Positions 1 to 6,350 of a DNA stretch of 7,911 nucleotides are shown here, one piece after another; within the stretch, counting starts at the first letter, position 1, and each line of letters starts with the position of its first letter. The notes under the pieces are model-generated. The model was not told where the DNA came from and did not search any database. It saw only the letters and a program-made list of their open reading frames with translations. The position numbers and the translations under genes are program-made. The DNA is from a bacterium (GTDB lineage Bacteria > Patescibacteriota > Microgenomatia > Levybacterales > UBA12049). The DNA is taken from the NCBI GenBank assembly GCA_021852095.1, contig JAJZOC010000055.1, forward strand, positions 1-7,911, given 5' to 3'.

Positions 1-21
1 ATCTAGATAAGCCCTGCCTAT

Positions 22-213
22 GTGATTGAGGTTTTATCTAAACATTACGATAAACTGGATGATGACGCAAAGAAAAAAGTGCTTATCCATGAACTTTTGC
101 ATATTCCAAAAAATTTTTCCGGCGCACTTGTTCCTCACCATGTTAACGGCAGACGGATATCCATACTGACAAACCAACTGTTTAAAGAATACAAAAAAGC
201 GACAGGTAAATAA
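22..213 (+). CDS. Putative zinc metallopeptidase with HELLH motif, C-terminal part only (frame broken at the window edge)
   Basis: The readable 63 residues carry V-L-I-H-E-L-L-H-I-P at about residues 21-30, an HExxH zinc-binding and catalytic motif. A basic, His-containing tail (V-P-H-H-V-N-G-R-R) follows. From memory this matches a family of small putative metallopeptidases found in phages and in many Candidate Phyla genomes, where a block like P-x-Y-V-I-E-V precedes the zinc motif and about 80-100 more residues lie upstream. Here the only start in frame is GTG at 22, and a TAG at 4-6 closes the frame. The neighbouring frame reads L-D-K-P from position 3, and removing one C from the CCC at 12-14 would join it smoothly to A-Y-V-I-E-V. 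The short form is therefore more likely a frameshifted or mis-sequenced gene than a true 63-residue protein. Substrate and cellular role are unknown. Confidence 0.6.
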   Translation: MIEVLSKHYDKLDDDAKKKVLIHELLHIPKNFSGALVPHHVNGRRISILTNQLFKEYKKATGK

Positions 214-216
214 TTT

Positions 217-366
217 TTAATTTTAAATTTTTAATCAATTTCAAGTGAACTAATTTTTAATGATTAAAACAGATAGGATTACATCAGGAATAAGTCTTTT
301 TTAAAAATTTAATCATTTAATATTTAAAAATTGATTTCAAATTTTAAATTTAAAATTTAAAATTAA
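217..366. repeat. AT-rich nested inverted repeat filling the intergenic gap
   Basis: The gap between the metallopeptidase stop and the next start codon is almost pure A/T apart from a short central part. Three arm pairs nest around nearly the same centre: 217-231 with 352-366 (15 bp, perfect), 233-241 with 328-336 (9 bp) and 259-268 with 308-317 (10 bp). A separate perfect 20-base palindrome lies at 339-358 inside the right arm. The less AT-rich loop is about 270-300. The element abuts the stop codon on the left and the ATG at 368 on the right. It could act as a bidirectional transcription barrier, be a small dispersed (MITE- or REP-like) repeat, or partly reflect low complexity. No Shine-Dalgarno or terminator T-tract stands out. 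Confidence 0.6.
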
Positions 367-367
367 T

Positions 368-1063
368 ATGGTAACTATCATTCACGGCGACGATTTAGTT
401 TCCTCCAGAAATTTCTTCCTAGATAAAAAGACTAAGGAAAATGGAATCCTGTTTGACGGATCGAAACTCTATATAACGGATATTATCCAAGCCTTCGAAG
501 GAGAAAGCCTTTTTTTTGAAACAAAAGATTTTTTTGTAGAAGATTTTTTCGCAAAAAGAAAACAAGACGCCGAGTATCAAAAAATTTTGGACTATATAAA
601 AAACAACGAAGAAAAAATAAATATTACCTTTTGGGAAGGGAAAGATGTCGGAAAAGCAAAAACTGGGATATTTAAAAAACCATTGGTTAAAACTTTTAAA
701 CTGCCCCAGTCTCTGTTTCTTTTTCTTGATTCTCTAAGACCCAATGCAGGACCTAATTTAATACGGCTTTTTCATCAGTCCATAAAAACTACCGAAGTTA
801 GGATACTTTTTTCCATGCTGATTCGTCAAATCAGGCTTCTTATTGCCTTATCGGAAAATGGAAACACTAGAGATGTAATAGACGAAGTCAAAAGACTTGC
901 ACCTTGGCAAAAATCAAAACTTGCAAAACAGGCAGGATATTTTTCTACTCAAGAATTATTAAAAATCCACGAAGCTCTCTACAAAATGGATCTTGCAAGC
1001 AAAACCAGCAGTTTCCCCCTGTCTTTAACCGAAACTATTGACTTTTTTTTACTGGATTTGTAA
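368..1063 (+). CDS. holA: Putative DNA polymerase III delta subunit (HolA-like), short form
   Basis: HolA opens the sliding-clamp (DnaN) ring within the clamp-loader complex. This 231-residue protein is recognised mainly from its C-terminal half. The stretch F-S-M-L-I-R-Q-I-R-L-L-I-A-L near residues 149-162 resembles the collar-domain helix of delta. Then L-A-P-W-Q-K-S-K-L-A-K-Q-A at about 178-190, followed by a helix ending K-M-D-L-A-S-K-T near 207-214, matches the family pattern of 'hPfvakKl..qar' and 'L.eaDlaiKtG'. The N-terminus (T-I-I-H-G-D-D) resembles the start of the delta AAA+-like fold. Typical bacterial delta has about 330-340 residues, so the N-terminal and middle domains are strongly reduced. 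No Walker A motif is visible, as expected for delta. No Shine-Dalgarno precedes the ATG, which sits at the edge of an AT-rich inverted repeat. The mutase gene starts 12 bases after the stop. Confidence 0.68.
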   Translation: MVTIIHGDDLVSSRNFFLDKKTKENGILFDGSKLYITDIIQAFEGESLFFETKDFFVEDFFAKRKQDAEYQKILDYIKNNEEKINITFWEGKDVGKAKTGIFKKPLVKTFKLPQSLFLFLDSLRPNAGPNLIRLFHQSIKTTEVRILFSMLIRQIRLLIALSENGNTRDVIDEVKRLAPWQKSKLAKQAGYFSTQELLKIHEALYKMDLASKTSSFPLSLTETIDFFLLDL

Positions 1064-1075
1064 GATATCTTTTGT

Positions 1076-2470
1076 ATGCCTCTTCTTAAGAAAACAATGT
1101 TTCGTGAATACGACCTTCGGGGACGCGAAGCACCTGACGAACTCAACGATACATCAATGTATCATATTGGACGCGGGTTCGGCACATTTTTAATAAAACG
1201 AAATATCACCCAGGCCGTGGTCGGACACGACGCCCGCGCAACCTCGGAAAGTTTCCATAAAAATGTAATTATGGGATTAACAGAATGCGGTGTAAATGTT
1301 ATAGACATTGGAACAATAACAACGCCTCTTGGTTACTGGGCACAATATTTTCTTAAAGTTAAAGGTCTTGTCACTGTCACTGCAAGCCATAATCCGGTCG
1401 GCTGGAATGGGGTAAAGCTTGGCTCCGATTATTCCTATACCCTGTTAACGGCTGAATTGCAGGAAGTCTACGATACAATCGCTAAAGAGGATTATGTCAA
1501 CGGACATGGCACTGTTACAAAAAAAGACGTTATTAACGATTATATAAAAGATCTTCTCTCCCGAGCAAAAATTACTAAAAAGTTTAAGATTTTAGTTAAT
1601 ACGGGAAACGGCACGGCCGGACCGATTTATGTAAAGGCGCTTAGGGAGACAGGATCGGAAATCTTTGAACATTTTACCAATGTTGATCCCGCGTATCCCA
1701 ACTATACCCCCAATCCCGACGGCACCGCAATGATGGAAGACACCGGTAAACAGACTGTAATTAATAAATGCGATTTCGGTATGGCATTTGACGGCGATGG
1801 CGACAGACTCGGCCTTACGGACGAAAAAGGAGAAACTATCTGGCCCGACCGCTATATTATCCTTTTGTCAAGACTCGTTCTTTTAAAACATCCAGGCGCT
1901 AAAATCGTCTTTGACGTTAAGGTATCGGAAGCGCTTCCTGAAGATATTAAAGCGCATGGAGGCGTACCAATCATGTGGAAAACAGGACATTCATACATTA
2001 AAGCCAAGCTTGCTGAAGAAAAAGCCGCGATGGCAGGAGAAATGAGCGGGCATATATTTTTCGTGGATGATTTTTACGGGTTTGACGACGGTCTTTTTGC
2101 CGCTTTAAAAATTCTTGAATACCTCTCAATCCAGAATCAGCCTTTATCTGAATTGATTGCCGCAACACCCTATTATGTATCAACCCCAACAATTCAGGTT
2201 AAAACAACAGATGAGGATAAATATCATGTGGTTAATAAAGTAGTTAAGGAATTTAAGGATGAAGGTTATAAAGTGGTAGATATCAATGGAGGGAGGGTAT
2301 ATTTTAATGACGGATGGGGATTGGTTCGAGCCTCATCAAATACTCCAACGCTTGTTTTAAGGTTTGAATCAAAGACAAAAGAAGGACTCGAAAAGATAGA
2401 GAAGGTATTTAGGGAAAAACTTGATAAATTTGACGTAGTTAGTAAAAACTGGGATACGTCAGGACATTAA
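1076..2470 (+). CDS. manB: Phosphomannomutase/phosphoglucomutase (alpha-D-phosphohexomutase)
   Basis: This cytoplasmic enzyme interconverts mannose-6-phosphate with mannose-1-phosphate, and often glucose-6-phosphate with glucose-1-phosphate, feeding GDP-mannose and UDP-glucose synthesis. All four hallmark loops are present in order. The phosphoserine loop T-A-S-H-N-P is at residues 102-107 (Ser104), the Mg-binding D-G-D-G-D-R at 239-244, the sugar-binding G-E-M-S-G-H at 321-326, and the phosphate-binding R-A-S-S-N-T-P at 418-424. The length of 464 residues is normal. Most relatives begin close to M-F-R-E-Y-D, so the internal ATG at 1097 is an alternative start; neither ATG has a clear Shine-Dalgarno. 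Whether mannose or glucose is the preferred substrate cannot be read from the sequence. The nearby mannose-6-phosphate isomerase-like cupin favours a role in mannose metabolism. Confidence 0.93.
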   Translation: MPLLKKTMFREYDLRGREAPDELNDTSMYHIGRGFGTFLIKRNITQAVVGHDARATSESFHKNVIMGLTECGVNVIDIGTITTPLGYWAQYFLKVKGLVTVTASHNPVGWNGVKLGSDYSYTLLTAELQEVYDTIAKEDYVNGHGTVTKKDVINDYIKDLLSRAKITKKFKILVNTGNGTAGPIYVKALRETGSEIFEHFTNVDPAYPNYTPNPDGTAMMEDTGKQTVINKCDFGMAFDGDGDRLGLTDEKGETIWPDRYIILLSRLVLLKHPGAKIVFDVKVSEALPEDIKAHGGVPIMWKTGHSYIKAKLAEEKAAMAGEMSGHIFFVDDFYGFDDGLFAALKILEYLSIQNQPLSELIAATPYYVSTPTIQVKTTDEDKYHVVNKVVKEFKDEGYKVVDINGGRVYFNDGWGLVRASSNTPTLVLRFESKTKEGLEKIEKVFREKLDKFDVVSKNWDTSGH

Positions 2471-2485
2471 GAGTAAAGTTGAAAT

Positions 2486-2848
2486 ATGAATACAACTGAT
2501 TTAAAACAGATTAGAGAGGTAATTCGCGAAGCAACAAGACATCTTGCGGCAAAAAAGGATTTGCAGGGATTTACTGCTAAAAAAGATCTGCGGGAGTTCG
2601 CGACAAAAGAGGATCTTGAAAGATTCGCTACTAAAGAAGATTTAAAAAAAGAATTAGATAAATATGCTACAAAGGAAGATTTAAAAAGAGAGCTATCTCT
2701 ATATGCCACTAAAAAAGATCTGCGGGAAGGATTAGGCACTTTGTTGGTTGGCATAGTAGAAGTTTTGGATAAACATAAGGCGGATAAAACACAGGTTGAT
2801 GCTTTAGAAGAAAGAGTAACAAAGCTCGAAGAAGAAAGCTATGTTTAA
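2486..2848 (+). CDS. Small ATKEDL-repeat coiled-coil protein, function unknown
   Basis: This 120-residue, highly charged protein has no recognisable catalytic motif, signal peptide or membrane span. Residues 21-82 are a tandem repeat around A-T-K-E-D-L. The D-L pairs fall at residues 25, 34, 43, 52, 65 and 78, so the period is 9, 9, 9 and then 13, 13. Each 13-residue unit looks like a 9-residue unit with an extra helical turn (K-E-L-x). After a more hydrophobic stretch (L-G-T-L-L-V-G-I-V-E-V-L, 83-94), the tail (103-117) has a Leu/Val heptad pattern typical of a coiled coil. It likely forms an elongated helical oligomer. It starts 15 bases after the mutase stop, and its last 8 bases overlap the cupin start, so translation of the two is probably coupled. 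Similar K/E/D-rich repeat proteins occur in other reduced genomes, but no function can be assigned. Confidence 0.75.
   Translation: MNTTDLKQIREVIREATRHLAAKKDLQGFTAKKDLREFATKEDLERFATKEDLKKELDKYATKEDLKRELSLYATKKDLREGLGTLLVGIVEVLDKHKADKTQVDALEERVTKLEEESYV
2546..2731 (+). repeat. Intragenic tandem repeat encoding ATKEDL units
   Basis: Six units of 27 bases (first ones) or 39 bases (later ones) encode the A-T/A-K-K/E-D-L blocks. Most units have diverged at synonymous sites. However, a 19-base string is identical at 2577-2595 and 2709-2727 (it reads C, T, six A, then GATCTGCGGGA), linking the second and last units. Such identity at the DNA level suggests a fairly recent duplication or gene conversion on top of older repeats. 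Confidence 0.75.
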
Positions 2849-3275
2849 ACCCAGCCAATTTGATAAAAGCAAATTCAGCAATAAAAGTTATGCCAGACGG
2901 ATCGAAAAACCGTGGGGATACGAAATTCACTGGGTTCCCGAAGGTACGCCGTACATGGGAAAGGTTCTTCATGTAGATAAAAACAAACGGCTAAGTCTTC
3001 AGGCGCATGACAAGAAACAGGAGAGCTGGTACATTATAAATGGCAGGGCAAAAGTAATCTGGGATAACAACAGTGGCGAATTAATCGAAACAGAACTTAT
3101 GCCAGGAGAAGGATATACATGTGAAATCGGTCAGCGCCATCGTTTAGCTGGTATTACGGACTGCGAGATAATTGAAGTTTCAACCCCGGAAATAGGCACA
3201 ACCTATAGATTGGAAGACGACTATAAAAGGCCGGATGAAACCGAGGAGCAGAGAAAAAAAGAAAGAGGAGAATAA
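2841..3275 (+). CDS. Stand-alone cupin, mannose-6-phosphate isomerase type II-like
   Basis: This is a single-domain cupin of 144 residues. K-P-W-G-Y-E at 23-28 is the signature that opens the isomerase domain of type II phosphomannose isomerases (the C-terminal half of GMP-PMI bifunctional enzymes). Cupin motif 1 follows, with likely metal ligands Gln54, His56 and Glu61 and the turn glycine Gly68. Motif 2 contains P-G at 88-89 and His100. The conserved ending E-V-S-T-P-E (112-117) and an acidic/basic tail complete the usual pattern. By family, such enzymes interconvert fructose-6-phosphate and mannose-6-phosphate. The guanylyltransferase half is absent, so this is a free-standing isomerase-like domain. 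The start overlaps the upstream repeat gene by 8 bases; the SIS-domain gene follows after 2 bases. Isomerase activity is likely but not certain, since single cupins also serve as other sugar isomerases or epimerases. Confidence 0.83.
   Translation: MFKPSQFDKSKFSNKSYARRIEKPWGYEIHWVPEGTPYMGKVLHVDKNKRLSLQAHDKKQESWYIINGRAKVIWDNNSGELIETELMPGEGYTCEIGQRHRLAGITDCEIIEVSTPEIGTTYRLEDDYKRPDETEEQRKKERGE
3266..3270 (+). promoter_or_regulatory. Shine-Dalgarno site of the SIS-domain gene
   Basis: AGGAG lies 7 bases before the ATG at 3278, inside the last codons of the cupin gene. It supports this start and suggests the two genes are translated from one message. Apart from the site before the polylysine ORF, it is the only strong ribosome binding site in the window. 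Confidence 0.75.
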
Positions 3276-3277
3276 TA

Positions 3278-4198
3278 ATGAATGACATTATAAATTTAGA
3301 TAAAAATGTGCTTTCAGCTCTTGATTTTTTCAGCAAAAATAAACCGCCGGTTTTGGATATCAATTCTTTTGATCTTCCATTTGTGGTTGGATCAGGTAAC
3401 GCCTACAATACTGGGCTTATTTTATTTTCCGAAAAGGCGGCGATATTCGCGGATGAAAGCAATTTTAGAAATTTAATTTCGGCTTTTAATAAAGCAATAA
3501 AAAAAGAATTAATAAAGCAATGTATTGTAATTTCCGCCTCGGGCGGAAAGGATTCGGTTTGGGAAATCGAACTGGCAAAAAAATACGGACTATCCGTAAC
3601 CCTTTTAACCACCAAAGAAAAATCAGACGCGGCAAAAATAGCCGATGAGGTGTATTTATATAAGTCGATTGATGAACCTTATACATATAATGTTTCAACT
3701 TATATGGGTATGATTTTATCAGCCACTAAAGAGAATCCTTTGGAAATAAAAAGATATTTGGAGTCTCTAAGATTCCCGGACAACTTTGCTGATTATAAAA
3801 GCTATTCATTCATTCTCCCCGATAAATATGTGCAGATTTGTCCTATGCTTGATATTAAAAAAAGCGAATTATTCGGTCCGCATTTAGCCATGCGGGCATT
3901 TAGCCAAGGTCATGCAAGACATGCTAAGTTTGTAATTAGATCAAAAGACGAATTGGTAATTTCTTTTGGCTTTGAAAACAAATATTATGGTGACCCAAAG
4001 CACAGATGGGATATTTCTGTACCTGGAAAGATTAGTTTTGCCGGGATGATGGCGATTACCTATTATATTGTTGGAAAAATTCAAATTTCAAAACCTCAAT
4101 ATTTTAAAGAAAATATACAAAATTACGTTAACGATTACGGACCAAAGGCATACGGATCGGATAAACCCTTTGATCTTATTGTCCCCGGATCACGATAA
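3278..4198 (+). CDS. SIS-domain sugar-phosphate protein, possibly phosphoglucose/phosphomannose isomerase-like
   Basis: SIS domains bind phosphosugars in isomerases and in regulators. This 306-residue protein shows a Rossmann-like opening strand and loop F-V-V-G-S-G-N-A at 35-42. A second strand and loop, I-V-I-S-A-S-G-G-K-D-S, lies at 83-93, where SIS isomerases carry the phosphate-binding Ser/Thr loop (usually SxSGxTxE; here the T/E part is changed). Next comes a strand with T-L-L-T-T (108-112) and the usual A-D-E-V around 122-125. Later conserved-looking blocks are P-Y-T-Y-N-V-S-T-Y at 134-142 and G-P-H-L-A-M-R-A-F at 200-208, with H-A-R-H-A-K at 212-217. Length and context, directly after a mannose-6-phosphate isomerase-like cupin and near a phosphohexomutase, resemble archaeal-type bifunctional PGI/PMI. 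The altered loop leaves the reaction open. It starts 2 bases after the cupin stop with a good Shine-Dalgarno. Confidence 0.72.
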   Translation: MNDIINLDKNVLSALDFFSKNKPPVLDINSFDLPFVVGSGNAYNTGLILFSEKAAIFADESNFRNLISAFNKAIKKELIKQCIVISASGGKDSVWEIELAKKYGLSVTLLTTKEKSDAAKIADEVYLYKSIDEPYTYNVSTYMGMILSATKENPLEIKRYLESLRFPDNFADYKSYSFILPDKYVQICPMLDIKKSELFGPHLAMRAFSQGHARHAKFVIRSKDELVISFGFENKYYGDPKHRWDISVPGKISFAGMMAITYYIVGKIQISKPQYFKENIQNYVNDYGPKAYGSDKPFDLIVPGSR

Positions 4199-4219
4199 TA
4201 AAACTGATCTTACTTTAAA

Positions 4220-4247
4220 TTGTTCAAGCAGTATTTTAAAGGATAAT
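4220..4247 (+). promoter_or_regulatory. Weak candidate promoter before the RdgB-like gene
   Basis: The 106-base gap at 4199-4304 contains TTGTTC (4220-4225) and GATAAT (4242-4247) with a 16-base spacer, about 57 bases before the ATG at 4305. The -10 is good and the -35 is poor. The AT-rich background makes chance matches likely. No terminator hairpin was seen in the gap, so read-through from the SIS gene is also possible. Confidence 0.3.
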
Positions 4248-4304
4248 TTTTAATTCAAATCAGACTTAAATCAAATTCAATTTACTGTTCTTACTTCATG
4301 ATTT

Positions 4305-4922
4305 ATGAATAGGCTACTTATTGCTACAACAAATGCTGGAAAATTAGGAGAGATATCAAGTTTTCTTTTTGACCTACCTCTCAAAATAGTTTCTTTAAAA
4401 GATGTTAATATTACTGATAATTTTGAAGAAATAGGAAAGACATATAAAGAAAATTCCCAAGAGAAAGCTCTTTTCTATGCAAAAAAATCAAATCTTCCAG
4501 CAGTCGCAGACGATGGAGGTATTGAGATAGAAGCTCTTGGCGGCGCTCCGGGAGTAAAAAGCAGGCGATGGTTAGGCTATGAAGCATCGGATGAGGATTT
4601 AATTACTCATATGGAGAAAGTTTCACGAGAATTGCCAAGAGAAAATCGTCGAGCCTTTTTTAAAACAGTTGTTTCTTTTGCTCTTCCCGGCGGAAAAGTT
4701 TGGAGTGCGTCCGGTGAGATAGAGGGGGAGATTGCGAGAAAACCCTATTTAAAACTACTCAAAGGTTATCCGTATCGTTCATTTTTTTACCTTCCCCAAA
4801 TTAAAAAATATTATCATGAAGACCAATTATCAAAAGAGGAAAATAAGTTGTATAATCATAGGTGGAAAGCAATCGAAAAGTTAAAACCGATAATTGTGGA
4901 AGTATTAGGTATAAAATATTAA
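4305..4922 (+). CDS. rdgB: RdgB/HAM1-family non-canonical purine NTP pyrophosphatase, divergent
   Basis: The family hydrolyses dITP, ITP and XTP to monophosphates, keeping deaminated purines out of DNA and RNA. The N-terminal signature I-A-T-T-N-A-G-K at 6-13 is clear. So is the Y-K-E-N-S-Q-E-K-A block (47-55), the metal-site motif A-D-D-G-G-I at 68-73 (family S/A-D-D-S/G-G), and A-P-G-V-K-S-R-R-W at 81-89. The C-terminal part departs from the norm. The usual GYDPxF reads Y-R-S-F-F at 157-161, so the conserved Asp appears to be Arg158, and the usual SHR is N-H-R at 184-186. Length (205 residues) is typical. The ATG lacks a Shine-Dalgarno. serS starts 2 bases after the stop, which suggests co-transcription. 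The fold assignment is firm; unchanged substrate specificity is not. Confidence 0.82.
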   Translation: MNRLLIATTNAGKLGEISSFLFDLPLKIVSLKDVNITDNFEEIGKTYKENSQEKALFYAKKSNLPAVADDGGIEIEALGGAPGVKSRRWLGYEASDEDLITHMEKVSRELPRENRRAFFKTVVSFALPGGKVWSASGEIEGEIARKPYLKLLKGYPYRSFFYLPQIKKYYHEDQLSKEENKLYNHRWKAIEKLKPIIVEVLGIKY

Positions 4923-4924
4923 GT

Positions 4925-6217
4925 ATGATAGATCTAAATTTTCTACGGGAAAATCCGCAACTGGTTCAAAAGGCGGCAAGAGATAAGGGCATTGATATTG
5001 ATGTAGATCATATTTTAGAAATTGACAAAAAACATCGGGAGCTTCAAGTATCTGTTCAGACACTTCGAGAAGAAAGAAATCTTTTTCTTAAATCCATAGA
5101 AGGAAAACCAACTTCTCTACAAATTGAAAAAGGAAAGAATATAAAAGATAAACTGGAAAAAGAAGAAAAGGCTCTAAAAGCAGTTAGCGAAGAGTTAAAA
5201 GATAATTTACTGAAAATTCCGAATATTCCAGCAAAAGATACACCCATCGGTCCCGACAGCAAATTTAATAAGGAAATTAAAAAGTGGGGAAAAATTCCAA
5301 AGTTCGATTTTCCAATAAAAAATCATGTAGAGATTGGGAATAAGTTAGGCATTTTAGATCTGGTTGCAGGCGCTAAAGTTTCCGGTTTCCGTGGCTATTA
5401 TTTAAAAAATGAAGGAGCATTATTACACTGGGCAGTTTTAAATTTTGCTTTTACGAAAATGGTGTCATATGGATTTACTCCTATGGTTCCTCCAACATTA
5501 ATTCACGAATTCGTTTTATTGGGAAGCGGTCATTTCCCATTCGGCAAACAAGATGTTTATCAGATCGTTAATGCCGGAAAAATGGAAACAGGAGAAGAAA
5601 TTAAAACCCCTATCTATTTAAGCGGGACTTCCGAGCCTTCACTTCTTGCTTATTTTGCAGACAAAATCCTAAACGAAAAAGAATTACCTATTAAAGTATG
5701 TGCTTTAACACAGTGTTATAGGTCTGAAGTCGGAGACTATGGAAAAGATGTTAAAGGTTTATATCGCATACATGAATTTACTAAGGTTGAACAAGTTGTG
5801 ATTTGCAAAGATGATTTAAAAGAGTCGGAGAAATTGCAGCAAGAAATGCAATCAATTTCAGAGGAAATTTTGCAAGAGCTTAATCTTCCTTATCATGTTG
5901 TTCAAAATTCAACAGGAGATATGGGTGCGGGGAAATATAGGATGTTTGATACGGAAACGTGGATGCCTGCAAGAGGAAATTTCGGGGAGACTCATTCAAA
6001 TTCTAATTTAACCGATTGGCAAGCACGCAGACTTAATATCAAATTTAAAAATAAAGAAGTAATTACTAATTATTGTTACACTTTAAATAATACGGTTATC
6101 GCTTCCCCAAGAATTTTAATTGCGATTTTAGAAAATTATCAGCAAGAAGACGGATCGGTTATTATTCCGGAAGTTTTACAAAAATATACAGGATTTAATA
6201 AAATTTCTCCCAAATAA
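4925..6217 (+). CDS. serS: Seryl-tRNA synthetase (class II)
   Basis: The enzyme charges tRNA-Ser with serine in the cytoplasm. The ATG at 4925 was chosen because M-I-D-L-N-F-L-R-E-N-P is the standard SerS N-terminus. A longer reading from 4862 would lie inside the upstream gene and add 21 unrelated residues. The 430 residues are the usual length. Residues about 27-100 are the charged coiled-coil arm that grips the long variable arm of the tRNA. T-S-E at 235-237 is the serine-recognition TxE motif. Class II motif 2 is T-Q-C-Y-R-S-E at 262-268 (Arg266) with R-I-H-E-F-T-K-V-E after it. Motif 3 includes S-P-R-I-L-I-A-I-L-E-N-Y with Arg396. Differences from common bacterial forms are N-N-T for NGT before motif 3, S-P-R for VGR, and S-N-S-N where SSCS is usual. 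The gene begins 2 bases after the RdgB-like stop. Confidence 0.95.
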   Translation: MIDLNFLRENPQLVQKAARDKGIDIDVDHILEIDKKHRELQVSVQTLREERNLFLKSIEGKPTSLQIEKGKNIKDKLEKEEKALKAVSEELKDNLLKIPNIPAKDTPIGPDSKFNKEIKKWGKIPKFDFPIKNHVEIGNKLGILDLVAGAKVSGFRGYYLKNEGALLHWAVLNFAFTKMVSYGFTPMVPPTLIHEFVLLGSGHFPFGKQDVYQIVNAGKMETGEEIKTPIYLSGTSEPSLLAYFADKILNEKELPIKVCALTQCYRSEVGDYGKDVKGLYRIHEFTKVEQVVICKDDLKESEKLQQEMQSISEEILQELNLPYHVVQNSTGDMGAGKYRMFDTETWMPARGNFGETHSNSNLTDWQARRLNIKFKNKEVITNYCYTLNNTVIASPRILIAILENYQQEDGSVIIPEVLQKYTGFNKISPK

Positions 6218-6310
6218 AATTTATTTTTAACATTTTTTAATGATTTTTACCTCTTTATTTTTTGTTTATTTATCAATCTAAACTCATCATTTTGAAGCAG
6301 AGAAAAAATC

Positions 6311-6340
6311 TTGACAAAGTAATAAAAATACTACAATAAT
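6311..6340 (+). promoter_or_regulatory. Promoter of the polylysine-leader transcript
   Basis: A perfect -35 TTGACA lies at 6311-6316. Two overlapping -10 options follow: AATAAT at 6335-6340 (18-base spacer) or TACAAT at 6332-6337 (15-base spacer), each 5 of 6 to consensus. Transcription would start near 6346, giving a leader of about 75 bases before the polylysine ORF. The stretch 6218-6310 after serS is AT-rich and shows no gene and no convincing terminator. Confidence 0.6.
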
Positions 6341-6350
6341 TAGATTAATT

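Noticed and set aside
1998..2192. Minus-strand ORF of 64 codons within the mutase gene
   Set aside because: It lies wholly inside a well-conserved phosphohexomutase region on the other strand, and its product is low-complexity Arg/Gln-rich with no motif.
2467..2972. Two minus-strand ORFs (95 and 87 codons) opposite the repeat gene and cupin
   Set aside because: They mirror the ATKEDL repeats (giving S/F-rich repeats) and cupin codons; no ribosome binding site or family resemblance.
3154..3698. Three minus-strand ORFs opposite the cupin end and SIS gene
   Set aside because: Shadows of conserved coding sequence on the plus strand with no recognisable protein features.
4068..4253. Plus-strand ORF of 61 codons overlapping the end of the SIS gene
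   Set aside because: Most of it overlaps the SIS gene in another frame, it has no Shine-Dalgarno and the sequence resembles no family.
4199..4304. tRNA or small RNA in the gap before the RdgB-like gene
   Set aside because: No cloverleaf, CCA end or stable GC stem could be found; only a weak promoter-like pair is visible.
4862..4924. N-terminal extension of serS by 21 residues
   Set aside because: The extra residues fall within the RdgB-like gene and precede the canonical SerRS start M-I-D-L; ATG 4925 fits the family.
5056..5262. Minus-strand ORF of 68 codons within serS
   Set aside because: Antisense of the coiled-coil arm, S/F-rich by codon complement, no independent support.
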